A DNA stretch of 7,667 nucleotides, taken from NCBI GenBank assembly GCA_016781635.1, contig JADDPY010000244.1, positions 1 to 7,667 of the forward strand, written 5' to 3'. A model generated the notes under the pieces. The model searched no databases, was not told the DNA's origin, and worked only from the letters and a program-made list of their open reading frames with translations. This document shows positions 1 through 5,783 of this stretch, piece after piece. This stretch comes from Rubrobacter sp. (GTDB lineage Bacteria; Actinomycetota; Rubrobacteria; Rubrobacterales; Rubrobacteraceae). The number at the start of each line of letters is the position of its first letter. Position 1 is the first letter of the stretch. A program made the translations under genes and the position numbers.

Positions 1-178
1 GGTAGATGACGCGCCCGACTAGGCGTTCGTAGCGCTTGACCAGCTCCTCATAGGAGCGGACGTCGCCCCCAAGAGAGCGCGCAACGAGCTCGTTATCCGG
101 GAGGCGGGCGCGACCGGCGGAGAGGCGTTTTATCCTCTCGCGCCACCCGCCCACCGTTATGTTGGCCGCGTGTTCCAT
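1..178 (-). CDS. ECF-type RNA polymerase sigma factor, N-terminal fragment (C-terminus off left edge)
   Basis: Reading the minus strand from ATG at 178 gives 59 residues with no stop before the window edge. After a basic leader (about residues 1-27) comes the stretch DNELVARSLGGDVRSYEELV, followed by KRYERLVGRVIY. This is the hallmark start of sigma-70 region 2 in ECF sigma factors (D-ELV-R---GD--A-EELV-RY). Region 2 binds the beta-prime coiled coil and the -10 element. Regions 2.4 and 4 lie outside the window, so the ECF subgroup and target promoter cannot be assigned. There is no good SD before the ATG, but TATAAA at 188-193 sits 9 bases upstream, as for a leaderless or nearly leaderless message. 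The gene is divergent from the glycosyltransferase at 244, with a 65-base spacer. Family call is confident; subgroup is unknown. Confidence 0.82.
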   Translation of the reverse strand, partial: MEHAANITVGGWRERIKRLSAGRARLPDNELVARSLGGDVRSYEELVKRYERLVGRVIY

Positions 179-187
179 CTCAACTAC

Positions 188-218
188 TTTATACGCCGTC
201 CCGTTCGTAAAGTTTCCC
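188..218 (-). promoter_or_regulatory. Candidate promoter of the ECF sigma gene (possible autoregulatory site)
   Basis: On the minus strand, GGGAAAC (212-218) is followed after 16 bases by CGTA (192-195). This resembles actinobacterial ECF promoters (GGAAC/GGGAAC, then about 16 bases, then CGTT). TATAAA (188-193) overlaps the same place and could instead be a housekeeping -10. Both would start transcription within about 10 bases of the ATG at 178. One extra A in the -35 and A instead of T in the -10 make the ECF reading tentative. Confidence 0.35.
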
Positions 219-243
219 GCAAAGGTCTGGGAAAATATCCGTC

Positions 244-1461
244 GTGCGCAAAGAACGCGGATACCTTCGTCATCCGGGCTTTCTCTCCGTCCTGTTTGCC
301 GCAGCCCACGCCCTGGTGCTCCTCGTTCTCACGCTCTACCTGTATTCTAGTGATGCCCACGAACCCGCGTTTCAGGTCGAGATCTTCCGCGATTACGCAA
401 GGCAGCTTTTCTCCGGCGAAATTCCCTACTCCGGCTTCCCCTACGAGTACCCGCCCCTGAGCCTCCTCGTCCTCCTCCTGCCCGGGCTCGCGAGCACCGG
501 AGGAAAGGCCTACGCTACCGCGTTCGGGCTCGAGATGCTCCTTCTGGATTGGACCATCTTGTATGTCCTCTCCCGTGTAGGTCTCCGGGCGGTCGCCCTG
601 TACGGCGTCGGCTTCCTCCTCTTCTGGCGCCTCCCCTTTATTCGCCACGACCTCGGCCCCGTCGCCGCCACCACGCTAGGGGCCTACCTTCTACTGCGCG
701 GGCGCGGAACATGGGCGGCGGTTCTGTGGGGCCTAGGCGGCGCCCTGAAGCTTTACCCTATGGTCGCAGTGCCGGCCCTCGCCTTCGGTACCAGCCTCGT
801 TGAGGCGCTGAAGCGATGGGCGGTGGCGGCTGTCGTCTTTGTGGGCGGGATACTCTGGGGCGTCCTCGCGTTCGGGCCGGAGGCGACTTCCTTTCTCGGT
901 TACCACGCGGACCGACCGGCCATGATCGAGAGCTTCCCCGCGAACGTCCTGCTCCTGCTGCCGGAGGCGGAGGTGATCCACTCCTACGGGAGCTTCAACG
1001 TCGTGGGGCCGCTCGCGGAAGAACTGGTCCGTCTCTTCGGCGTCCTGCAACTCCTCGCAATCGGGGCCGCCCTGCTCTTTTCCTACCAGACCTCACGCCC
1101 CGCCCCGAGAATGGGCGCCCTGAGGGCGGTGGCAGCAACTACGTTCGCGTTCGCAGCCTTCGGCAAGGTACTGAGCCCGCACTTTCTCCTCTGGCCCCTG
1201 CCCCTCCTCGCGCTCGTCGCGGGGATGGGTGGTCTGAGACACGGGCGGACGACCTGGGCTCTGTACTTCGCGGCGATTGTGCTTACCACCGCTATCAACG
1301 AGCAGTACTGGACGATCTCCGAGAACCTTCAGTACTTCACCGCTATGCTCTCCGTGCGCAACCTGCTACTGCTACCGCTCTTCGTCCTGCTTCTTCTGCG
1401 ACCGAAACAGGCAGTGGAGCACGAGCAGAAAAATGCCGAGGGCGATGAGGGCGTTCCCTAG
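244..1461 (+). CDS. GT87 / DUF2029-family integral membrane glycosyltransferase (polyprenol-phosphate-sugar dependent, putative)
   Basis: This 405-residue multi-spanning protein has about ten hydrophobic helices. Early motifs fit the GT-C fold family GT87 (PimE-like mannosyltransferases): an acidic residue in the first extracytoplasmic loop (IFRDYARQLFSGEIPY, D50), then YEYPP (67-71), RHDLGP (134-139), GGALKLYP (165-172) and FGKVLSPHFLLWPLP (306-320). Such enzymes transfer a sugar, often mannose or arabinose, from a polyprenyl-phosphate donor on the outer face of the membrane. The donor and acceptor here cannot be read from the sequence. The GTG at 244 is chosen because an in-frame TAA lies at 208-210 and no other ATG, GTG or TTG intervenes. 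Its SD is weak. The last 90 bases overlap the 3' end of the convergent GT39 gene. The C-terminal tail after the last helix is short and charged. Family call is strong; substrate is inferred only as a class. Confidence 0.85.
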   Translation: MRKERGYLRHPGFLSVLFAAAHALVLLVLTLYLYSSDAHEPAFQVEIFRDYARQLFSGEIPYSGFPYEYPPLSLLVLLLPGLASTGGKAYATAFGLEMLLLDWTILYVLSRVGLRAVALYGVGFLLFWRLPFIRHDLGPVAATTLGAYLLLRGRGTWAAVLWGLGGALKLYPMVAVPALAFGTSLVEALKRWAVAAVVFVGGILWGVLAFGPEATSFLGYHADRPAMIESFPANVLLLLPEAEVIHSYGSFNVVGPLAEELVRLFGVLQLLAIGAALLFSYQTSRPAPRMGALRAVAATTFAFAAFGKVLSPHFLLWPLPLLALVAGMGGLRHGRTTWALYFAAIVLTTAINEQYWTISENLQYFTAMLSVRNLLLLPLFVLLLLRPKQAVEHEQKNAEGDEGVP

Positions 1462-3105
1462 CCCGACATCCCGCGGCTCCGGGGCGCCTCGGAGCCCGAA
1501 GGTCTCCCCCACCGCCTCGCCGGAGTAGACCTCTACGAGCGGCACGCCACCTTTCTCGTAGGCGTAGAGGGGCGGCTTCTCGCCAAGGGTCAGCATCCCG
1601 TTCGTATATATGGACTGGCGCGGCAGGAACAGGAAGAAGGAGCCGGGGCGGGGCTCTTCGTCCACCGCGTACTTATCGGGCGCTATCGGGGCCAGGTATG
1701 CAGGCCGAAGGTCCTCACGCAACTCCCCGGTCCGGCGGTATGCCTCCAGCACGGCGAAGGTGCCCGCCTGAGCGTAGACCGTTGCCCCTGCCTTGGCCTC
1801 CTCATTCAGGTAGGCGACGGCGGGTTTGTAAGTGTCCGCGAGGTACGTGGTCTCGAAACCCAGGGCGTGTGCGCCGAGGACCAGGCCGACCGCCTCTCCA
1901 TAGTATTCAAGGGAGTTCCCCACCCCGGTCCACGCTATGCCGGGCAGCGCGAGGGCACAATAGAGCGCGAGAATCATGGCCGGTCTCCGCAGGCGGAGAC
2001 GAGAGGTCGCCCATGCGAGGCCTACGCCAGCGCAGATGGCCCAGAGCGGGAAAGCGGCGAGAAACTGGCGTGGGCCACCGTAGATCGGGACGAGCCCAGA
2101 CCCGGCGATGGCTAGCACGAGCGCGAGGTGCAGCAGGATCCACCCGACCGCGGGGCTTGAAGCCTCGCGGAGCATCCATAAAACCCCGCAGACACCCGCG
2201 ACCGCGACAACGAGCGGCACGTAGACCAGGAGCGCCACAAACGGATAGTGAAACGGCGCCCCCGCCCACCACTCTCCCAGGTAGTACGTGAATCGCTCGT
2301 CCTGCAATCCACCCGCCCACGTGAGGTACCCCCACAACCTCCCCACGGGCTCCCGCCAGAGCCACGGCCAGACCGCAAAAAACGTAAGAGCACCGATCCC
2401 AAAGCTGGCGAAGAGCATCCGCAACGACGCCCAAAGATTCTCCCCGCGCCCGTAGATCAAGACCCACACGACGGACGCCAGGACGAGGGGAAATACGTTG
2501 ATCTTGGTGGCGAACGCGAGCCCCAGAAGGACACCGGCCCACGCGACGCGCCGCCTCCCACCGCGCCCCAACATCCGAAACGTCGCGAGCGCGGAGAGAA
2601 GGAACATCGAGGCCGCCGCGCCGTCGAGTTGGCCGAGACGGGCAAAGCCGAAAAGGGCGGGGATGAGCGGTATCCCGAGAACCGTCCCCCAGGCCGCCAC
2701 GTCCCCGAACTCCTCGCGCACGAACCGGAACGCCGCGTACGTCGCCAGCAGGAAGAGAGCATAAGAGCCCATCCGGTAGGCGTCCGCGATCCCACCAAGG
2801 TCCTCCGTGCCGAGGAGGATCGCCCCTGCAACCGCGAAAGACCCGGCCCAGAGCTTGAAGAAAGGTGGCGCCTCGTGGCTCGGCCCCCAGAAGCGGTCGA
2901 TAGAAGCCCACCAGTCCGCCGGCTCGGCAACAACGTGCCCGAACCAGGAGAGGTAGGAGTACGAAGAACCGAAGTAGCTCGGCTCGTCCCAGGTGATCCC
3001 CTGGCTACCGACCGTCAGAAACCCCAAGACCAGTAGCGTCAGCAGATAAAGGACGAAAAGCTTCCCGGGCCTACCGAGGCCCGTCTTGTCGCCCCGTCCT
3101 TTCAC
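1372..3105 (-). CDS. GT39/PMT_2-type membrane glycosyltransferase (ArnT/PMT-like, putative)
   Basis: This 577-residue GT-C fold protein begins with a basic leader and a helix (about 15-33), then TWDEP (38-42), the acidic pair expected in the first extracytoplasmic loop of PMT/ArnT-type enzymes. Next come HEAPPFFK (77-84, the H-PP--K element), RLGQLDGAAA (156-165), GLAFATKINVFPL (195-207), WPWLWREP (246-253) and YGGPRQFLAAFP (342-353). A largely soluble segment (about 395-545) follows, starting with a Tyr-Tyr-Gly-Glu stretch and FETTYLADTYKPAVAYLNEE. One last helix (549-566) leads into a charged tail, RSQKKQDEER. The family moves sugars from polyprenyl phosphates to lipids or proteins outside the membrane; the acceptor is unknown. 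The GTG start at 3105 has no convincing SD but sits 6 bases after TAGAAT. Its 3' end overlaps the GT87 gene by 90 bases, tail to tail. A pair of membrane glycosyltransferases suggests shared envelope glycan work. Confidence 0.82.
   Translation of the reverse strand: MKGRGDKTGLGRPGKLFVLYLLTLLVLGFLTVGSQGITWDEPSYFGSSYSYLSWFGHVVAEPADWWASIDRFWGPSHEAPPFFKLWAGSFAVAGAILLGTEDLGGIADAYRMGSYALFLLATYAAFRFVREEFGDVAAWGTVLGIPLIPALFGFARLGQLDGAAASMFLLSALATFRMLGRGGRRRVAWAGVLLGLAFATKINVFPLVLASVVWVLIYGRGENLWASLRMLFASFGIGALTFFAVWPWLWREPVGRLWGYLTWAGGLQDERFTYYLGEWWAGAPFHYPFVALLVYVPLVVAVAGVCGVLWMLREASSPAVGWILLHLALVLAIAGSGLVPIYGGPRQFLAAFPLWAICAGVGLAWATSRLRLRRPAMILALYCALALPGIAWTGVGNSLEYYGEAVGLVLGAHALGFETTYLADTYKPAVAYLNEEAKAGATVYAQAGTFAVLEAYRRTGELREDLRPAYLAPIAPDKYAVDEEPRPGSFFLFLPRQSIYTNGMLTLGEKPPLYAYEKGGVPLVEVYSGEAVGETFGLRGAPEPRDVGLGNALIALGIFLLVLHCLFRSQKKQDEER
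1475..1496 (+). terminator. Strong hairpin just after the GT87 stop codon (possible U-less terminator)
   Basis: GGCTCCG (1475-1481) pairs perfectly with CGGAGCC (1490-1496). Two further inner pairs, one of them G-U in the plus-strand RNA, close a GCGC loop. The hairpin begins 13 bases after the GT87 stop. No T-run follows, so it is not a classical intrinsic terminator. It lies inside the coding sequence of the opposing GT39 gene, so the repeat could be incidental to G/C-rich codons. Confidence 0.3.
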
Positions 3106-3111
3106 GCCCTC

Positions 3112-3117
3112 ATTCTA
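3112..3117 (-). promoter_or_regulatory. -10 hexamer TAGAAT, leaderless start of the GT39 gene
   Basis: On the minus strand TAGAAT is followed by exactly six bases and then the GTG start codon. A -10 hexamer at -12 to -7 would put +1 on the G of GTG, giving a leaderless message. No clear -35 (TTGACA-like) is seen at 16-18 bases. The alternative reading, GAGGG as an SD, would leave only one or two bases before GTG, which is too close. Confidence 0.45.
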
Positions 3118-3228
3118 GGGCACCCGCACCGCTTGCCAGGTGACACGGTCCGTCGACGGTCTGCGAGCCCCCTATGCGAAACCCCCGCACGTCTCGCGAG
3201 GAGAAGCCCGGGGGGAGAAGCTATTCGG

Positions 3229-3246
3229 GCGGCGATCCTTCGCCGC
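3229..3246. other. Perfect 7-bp inverted repeat in the gap between the Crp-like and GT39 genes
   Basis: GCGGCGA (3229-3235), TCCT, TCGCCGC (3240-3246). It lies 24 bases beyond the Crp-like gene's stop codon in its reading direction. The minus-strand RNA continues CCGAATAGC with no U-run, so it is at best a Rho-assisted end or an mRNA 3' stabiliser. The rest of the 165-base gap (3106-3270) shows no gene. It contains one CCGTCGACGG palindrome (3150-3159) and the GT39 -10. Confidence 0.35.
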
Positions 3247-3270
3247 GAGGTGTTAGAGAAACGGTATCGT

Positions 3271-3993
3271 CTAGATCGAGAGTTGGCCGTCGACGGAGAG
3301 ACCGGAGGGACCGGAGTGCTCGGCGAGGGCTTCCTTGTCCACAAGGATGATTTTACGGTTCTCAACCTTTATGGAGCCCTCGCGCTGGAGCTCACTCATG
3401 ACCTTGGATACCGCCTCTCGTGTGGAGGCGATCATGTTGGCGAGATCCTGGTGCGTCAGGCGCATGCCCAACACCGTGCCCACACCGTTCTGCTCCCCAA
3501 AGCGCTCGCCGAGGTTGAGGAGGAGCGTCGTCAGGCGGGTCGAGACCTCGCGGTGGAGGAGGCTCTCTATAACTTCGTCGGACTGCCTGAGACGTTCCGA
3601 GAACGAGGAGAAAAGCTTGACGGCGAACTCCGGGCGGCGCTTTATGACCTGGGTGATGGTCGACTTCTGGACGGCGGCCACCCGCACGTCGCTAACGGCT
3701 TCGGCGAAGACATCCTGCCAACGACCTTCCACGAGGCTCAGCTTGCCAAATACACCCCCGTCTTTGAGGAGCGCGGTCGTCGCCTCTTTGTAATCGCCGT
3801 ACATTTTGTACAGTCGAATCGTACCTTCGGTCACGAAATAGAGTTGGTCGTCGGGGTCGCCCGGGGTGAAGATGGTGTCTTTGGCCCTGAAGCGCCGCTC
3901 CACGACCCTGATGCCCGCCTTTTCGAAGTCTTCGATACCAAATCCCGCAGGCGCAGAATCCGCCGCGAAACTTCCGGTGTCATGCCTAAGCAT
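3271..3993 (-). CDS. Crp/Fnr-family transcriptional regulator, NtcA-like sensory domain
   Basis: The protein is 240 residues, normal for the family. Residues about 25-140 form the cyclic-nucleotide-binding-type beta-roll: FTPGDPDDQLYFVTEGTIRL (42-61), then ATTALLKDGGVFGKLSL (71-87). A dimerisation helix follows (about 120-150, ERLRQSDEVIESLLHREV). The winged helix (about 176-222) contains RLTHQDLANMIASTREAVSK with the recognition helix STREAVSKVMSEL. The phosphate-binding cassette lacks the Arg-Ser pair that binds cAMP in Crp. There is no cysteine at all, so it is not an FNR Fe-S sensor. Overall wording is closest to NtcA (VFG-LSL, R134, acidic residue 139), but the NtcA Arg in the cassette is Val95 here. 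ATG at 3993 is supported by the SD GAGGTGA nine bases upstream. It has its own promoter (TATAAT at 4068-4073). The ligand is unknown; family assignment is secure. Confidence 0.92.
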   Translation of the reverse strand: MLRHDTGSFAADSAPAGFGIEDFEKAGIRVVERRFRAKDTIFTPGDPDDQLYFVTEGTIRLYKMYGDYKEATTALLKDGGVFGKLSLVEGRWQDVFAEAVSDVRVAAVQKSTITQVIKRRPEFAVKLFSSFSERLRQSDEVIESLLHREVSTRLTTLLLNLGERFGEQNGVGTVLGMRLTHQDLANMIASTREAVSKVMSELQREGSIKVENRKIILVDKEALAEHSGPSGLSVDGQLSI

Positions 3994-4002
3994 CTGTGCT
4001 GC

Positions 4003-4009
4003 TCACCTC
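4003..4009 (-). promoter_or_regulatory. Ribosome binding site of the Crp-like gene
   Basis: The minus strand reads GAGGTGA, nine bases before ATG at 3993. It is part of AAAGAGGTGA, a near-complete match to the 16S anti-SD, and it fixes the start codon. Confidence 0.75.
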
Positions 4010-4067
4010 TTTCTTCGAAGACCCCCTCTCCCCGGACCTCTCCTCTCGGCCCGAAGATGTAACACTC

Positions 4068-4073
4068 ATTATA
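4068..4073 (-). promoter_or_regulatory. -10 element TATAAT of the Crp-like gene
   Basis: Perfect TATAAT on the minus strand; +1 is predicted near 4061, giving a leader of about 68 bases. The -35 region at 17 bp spacing reads TTTAGC, a poor match. An 8-bp palindrome, GTTGCAAC (4098-4105), is centred about 40 bases upstream of +1, where an activator would touch RNA polymerase. Confidence 0.6.
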
Positions 4074-4134
4074 CCCGACGGCCGAACTTTGCTAAAGGTT
4101 GCAACGGATAAAGTTTCGCAGGTGTTGCGGACGC

Positions 4135-4755
4135 TCACGCAGCCTTGCGGTCCCAGCGCAACTCCACACCCTCGCGCTTGGCGAAGAAGAGCAGATCGTC
4201 GCGTATTTCCCCGAGGTCCTTATCGAAGATGGTGAGGATGCAGAACCCACACCTCCTGTAGGCCCACACGAAGGGTTCCAAATCCCCGACCACTCCCGCG
4301 TTGGTACGAAGATCCCAGGCGTCGGTGAGGTCCAAGCGCTTCTCCGCCAGGTCCACGACGATGCTCCATCCTTCGTCGGTCGGCACCTCGAAGTAGCCCG
4401 GCAAACTACCGGCCGAGAGTATCGTCGCTTGCAGGTCAGCGGCGTACGCCCTTTTGTGAGCCTCGACACCCGCGAGGTACTCGGTGTCGTCGACGCGCTT
4501 CGGGGGAGACGGTGTATAGAGCCTACCCTCCGTCACCTTCTGCCCCTCGGGGGCGTAGAAGCCGACGAACGGCACCGGCGCCCGCCACAGGTGGCGTATC
4601 ACCCCCAGCGCGGCGTTGCGCCTGCCGCCGACCTCGCCGATTGTCTCCGCGACGCGCGTGTTCGACAACTTCATGTGCCGGGGCTCCCACGGGTGCGGCT
4701 CCCCTACACTACGCAGCCTGCGCCGACGCTTGGTTATGCGCTTGATCTCCTCCAT
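4135..4755 (-). CDS. Conserved-looking protein of unknown function, 206 residues
   Basis: I do not recognise this family. The protein is soluble, with no signal peptide or membrane helix. It starts with a strongly basic tail (KRITKRRRRLRS, residues 5-16), then a segment rich in Pro and Gly (about 60-90). The C-terminal half (about 90-200) looks like an alpha/beta domain: YLAGVEAHKRAYAADLQATI, GYFEVPTDEGWSIVVDL, AEKRLDLTDAWDLRTN, FCILTIFDKDLGEIRDDLLF. One Cys-Gly-Phe-Cys pair (RRCGFCIL, about 169-176) stands out and could be redox-active or bind metal, but that is only a guess. ATG at 4755 is the first possible start, because an in-frame TAA lies just upstream. It has no SD upstream, although GGAGGAG lies inside its first codons, and TAAAAT lies nine bases upstream. 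It is probably its own unit, upstream of the Crp-like gene and separated from it by 141 bases holding that gene's promoter. Confidence 0.72.
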   Translation of the reverse strand: MEEIKRITKRRRRLRSVGEPHPWEPRHMKLSNTRVAETIGEVGGRRNAALGVIRHLWRAPVPFVGFYAPEGQKVTEGRLYTPSPPKRVDDTEYLAGVEAHKRAYAADLQATILSAGSLPGYFEVPTDEGWSIVVDLAEKRLDLTDAWDLRTNAGVVGDLEPFVWAYRRCGFCILTIFDKDLGEIRDDLLFFAKREGVELRWDRKAA

Positions 4756-4764
4756 GACACGAGC

Positions 4765-4770
4765 ATTTTA
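4765..4770 (-). promoter_or_regulatory. -10 hexamer TAAAAT upstream of the 206-residue gene
   Basis: TAAAAT on the minus strand ends nine bases before the ATG, so transcription would begin within about three bases of the start codon (a nearly leaderless message). No credible -35 is present at 16-18 bp. This fits the absence of an SD. Confidence 0.4.
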
Positions 4771-4955
4771 GCACCACACGCATCTCGCAAAAGGCGATAT
4801 ACCCACGCGGGAAGTAGTCTCCCTCACGAACTCGAAAAAACCTGCCAAGCTAACAACGCTCCGACGGCTGCCACAAGCCTCGCCCCCCTGCTTAGCCGGC
4901 CAGCGCGGCGGAGGAACGCCGCCAGATGCTCCCCGGCGGCGCATGACAGGCACAC

Positions 4956-4985
4956 AAAAGGGGGCAAGTCCGAAGACCCGCCCCC
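4956..4985 (-). terminator. Intrinsic terminator after the YugP-type gene, UUCG tetraloop
   Basis: In minus-strand RNA, an 11-bp stem (GGGGGCGGGUC with GACUUGCCCCC, two G-U pairs) closes a UUCG loop and is followed by UUUUGUGUG. The stem occupies 4960-4970 and 4975-4985, the U-run 4956-4959. The G-U pairs and the T-run both point to minus-strand function. It lies 26 bases past the stop codon at 5012. Confidence 0.88.
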
Positions 4986-5011
4986 CTGGGTGTTGCGTGT
5001 TGTGTCTCTCC

Positions 5012-5701
5012 TTAGTTCCGGCTCACCAGGAGCAAGTAGACGAGCGTCAGGAGCGAGGTGAGCGCCGCCGCGATGTACGTGAAGGCCGCAGCCGTCAGTA
5101 CCCGCTTTGTGCCACCAGCCTCGTTGTGCGACAGGATACCGTAGCGCGTCAAGAGACCGTAGGCCCGGGTTGAGGCGTTGATCTCCACCGGCAGCGTGAC
5201 CACGTGGAAGGCAAATACCGCGATGAACAGTACGGCGGCAAGCTGGATCAGGGTAGTGCCGAACCCGCCTTGGCCACCGAGGCCGCCCATGATGAAGCCG
5301 CCGAAGAGGAGCGGCATGAACAGCTGGTTGCTGAAGTTCACGATCGGGAAAAGTCCCGAGCGGGCCTTCATCGGCAGGTAGCCCGTGGCGTCCTGGATAG
5401 CGTGCCCGACCTCGTGCGCCGCCACGCTGACCGACGCGATCGAGTTATGCGCGAAGTTGCCCTCCGAAAGCCTGACGACCTTGCTGCGAGGGTCGTAGTG
5501 GTCGGTAAGCTGGCCGGCCACGGGCTCGACGCGTACATTGGTAAGACCATTACGGTCGAGGATGGTGCGGGCTACCTGGGCACCCGTCATTCCGCTGTAA
5601 CTCTTCTGCTTGGAGTACTTCGAGTAAGAGCTCTTGACCCAGACCCCGGCCAACGCTGAGATCACCAGTCCGATGCCCATTACAAGGTAAAAACCGAGCA
5701 T
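5012..5701 (-). CDS. YugP-type membrane zinc metallopeptidase (Zn_peptidase_2)
   Basis: The 229-residue product has an N-terminal helix (about 1-22), then a cytoplasm-facing domain with DHYDPRSKVVRLSEGNF (67-83). The zinc site AAHEVGHAIQD (94-104) has the HExxH helix, with H96, E97 and H100. Two or three further helices follow (about 122-172), with TLPVEINASTRA (169-180) supplying the likely third ligand E173, and a last helix at 203-226. Length and order match the PF04298 family (B. subtilis YugP); its physiological substrate is not established. An upstream ATG at 5788 would add 29 residues, but the SD AAGGAGG at 5707-5713 sits five bases before ATG 5701, and the extra leader is charged and unlike the family. 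The gene follows BI-1 in the same direction and ends at a strong terminator. Both encode membrane stress or quality-control type proteins, but no direct link is shown. Confidence 0.9.
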   Translation of the reverse strand: MLGFYLVMGIGLVISALAGVWVKSSYSKYSKQKSYSGMTGAQVARTILDRNGLTNVRVEPVAGQLTDHYDPRSKVVRLSEGNFAHNSIASVSVAAHEVGHAIQDATGYLPMKARSGLFPIVNFSNQLFMPLLFGGFIMGGLGGQGGFGTTLIQLAAVLFIAVFAFHVVTLPVEINASTRAYGLLTRYGILSHNEAGGTKRVLTAAAFTYIAAALTSLLTLVYLLLVSRN

Positions 5702-5706
5702 TAGCT

Positions 5707-5713
5707 CCTCCTT
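5707..5713 (-). promoter_or_regulatory. Ribosome binding site deciding the YugP start
   Basis: The minus strand reads AAGGAGG, five bases before ATG at 5701. This near-perfect SD rules against the longer open frame beginning at 5788. Confidence 0.85.
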
Positions 5714-5783
5714 GGAGAGACTTCCTTTTGGTACATATTCTACTACAGCGCCGCGAAAACGTGTCTGTTTTCCCGCATATATA

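Noticed and set aside
2248..3036. Long plus-strand open frame (262 codons) opposite the GT39 gene
   Set aside because: Its product is Arg/Pro/Glu-rich and low-complexity, with no domain; it is the antisense shadow of a well-supported GT39 coding sequence in G/C-rich DNA.
3102..3365. Minus-strand 87-codon frame ending in a GTGA overlap with the GT39 start
   Set aside because: The TGA/GTG overlap looks like translational coupling, but the product is Ser/Arg/Pro-rich, overlaps the Crp-like gene out of frame and has no SD.
3133..4062. Plus-strand open frame of 309 codons opposite the Crp-like gene
   Set aside because: Fully antisense to an unmistakable Crp/Fnr protein; composition is typical of an antisense shadow.
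4059..4074. NtcA-type operator (GTA-N8-TAC) over the Crp-like promoter
   Set aside because: The half-sites are spaced by ten bases, not eight, and the arms are mostly the -10 box itself.
4835..4840. Run of six A (T on the minus strand) in the 4756-5011 gap, considered as a second terminator
   Set aside because: No stable stem lies directly upstream; only an imperfect direct repeat (GCTTGTGGCAG / GCTTGGCAG) is seen. The gap otherwise holds a 6-bp GCGGCG hairpin (4905-4922) and no tRNA-like fold.
4768..4953. Small 61-codon minus-strand frame upstream of the 206-residue gene
   Set aside because: No SD, composition biased to Arg/Gly/Pro, and it starts inside the region just after a terminator. 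A leader peptide cannot be excluded, but nothing supports one.
4099..5061. Plus-strand open frame of 320 codons across the 206-residue gene and its upstream gap
   Set aside because: It runs through a strong minus-strand terminator and antisense to a more protein-like frame, and its product shows no recognisable pattern.
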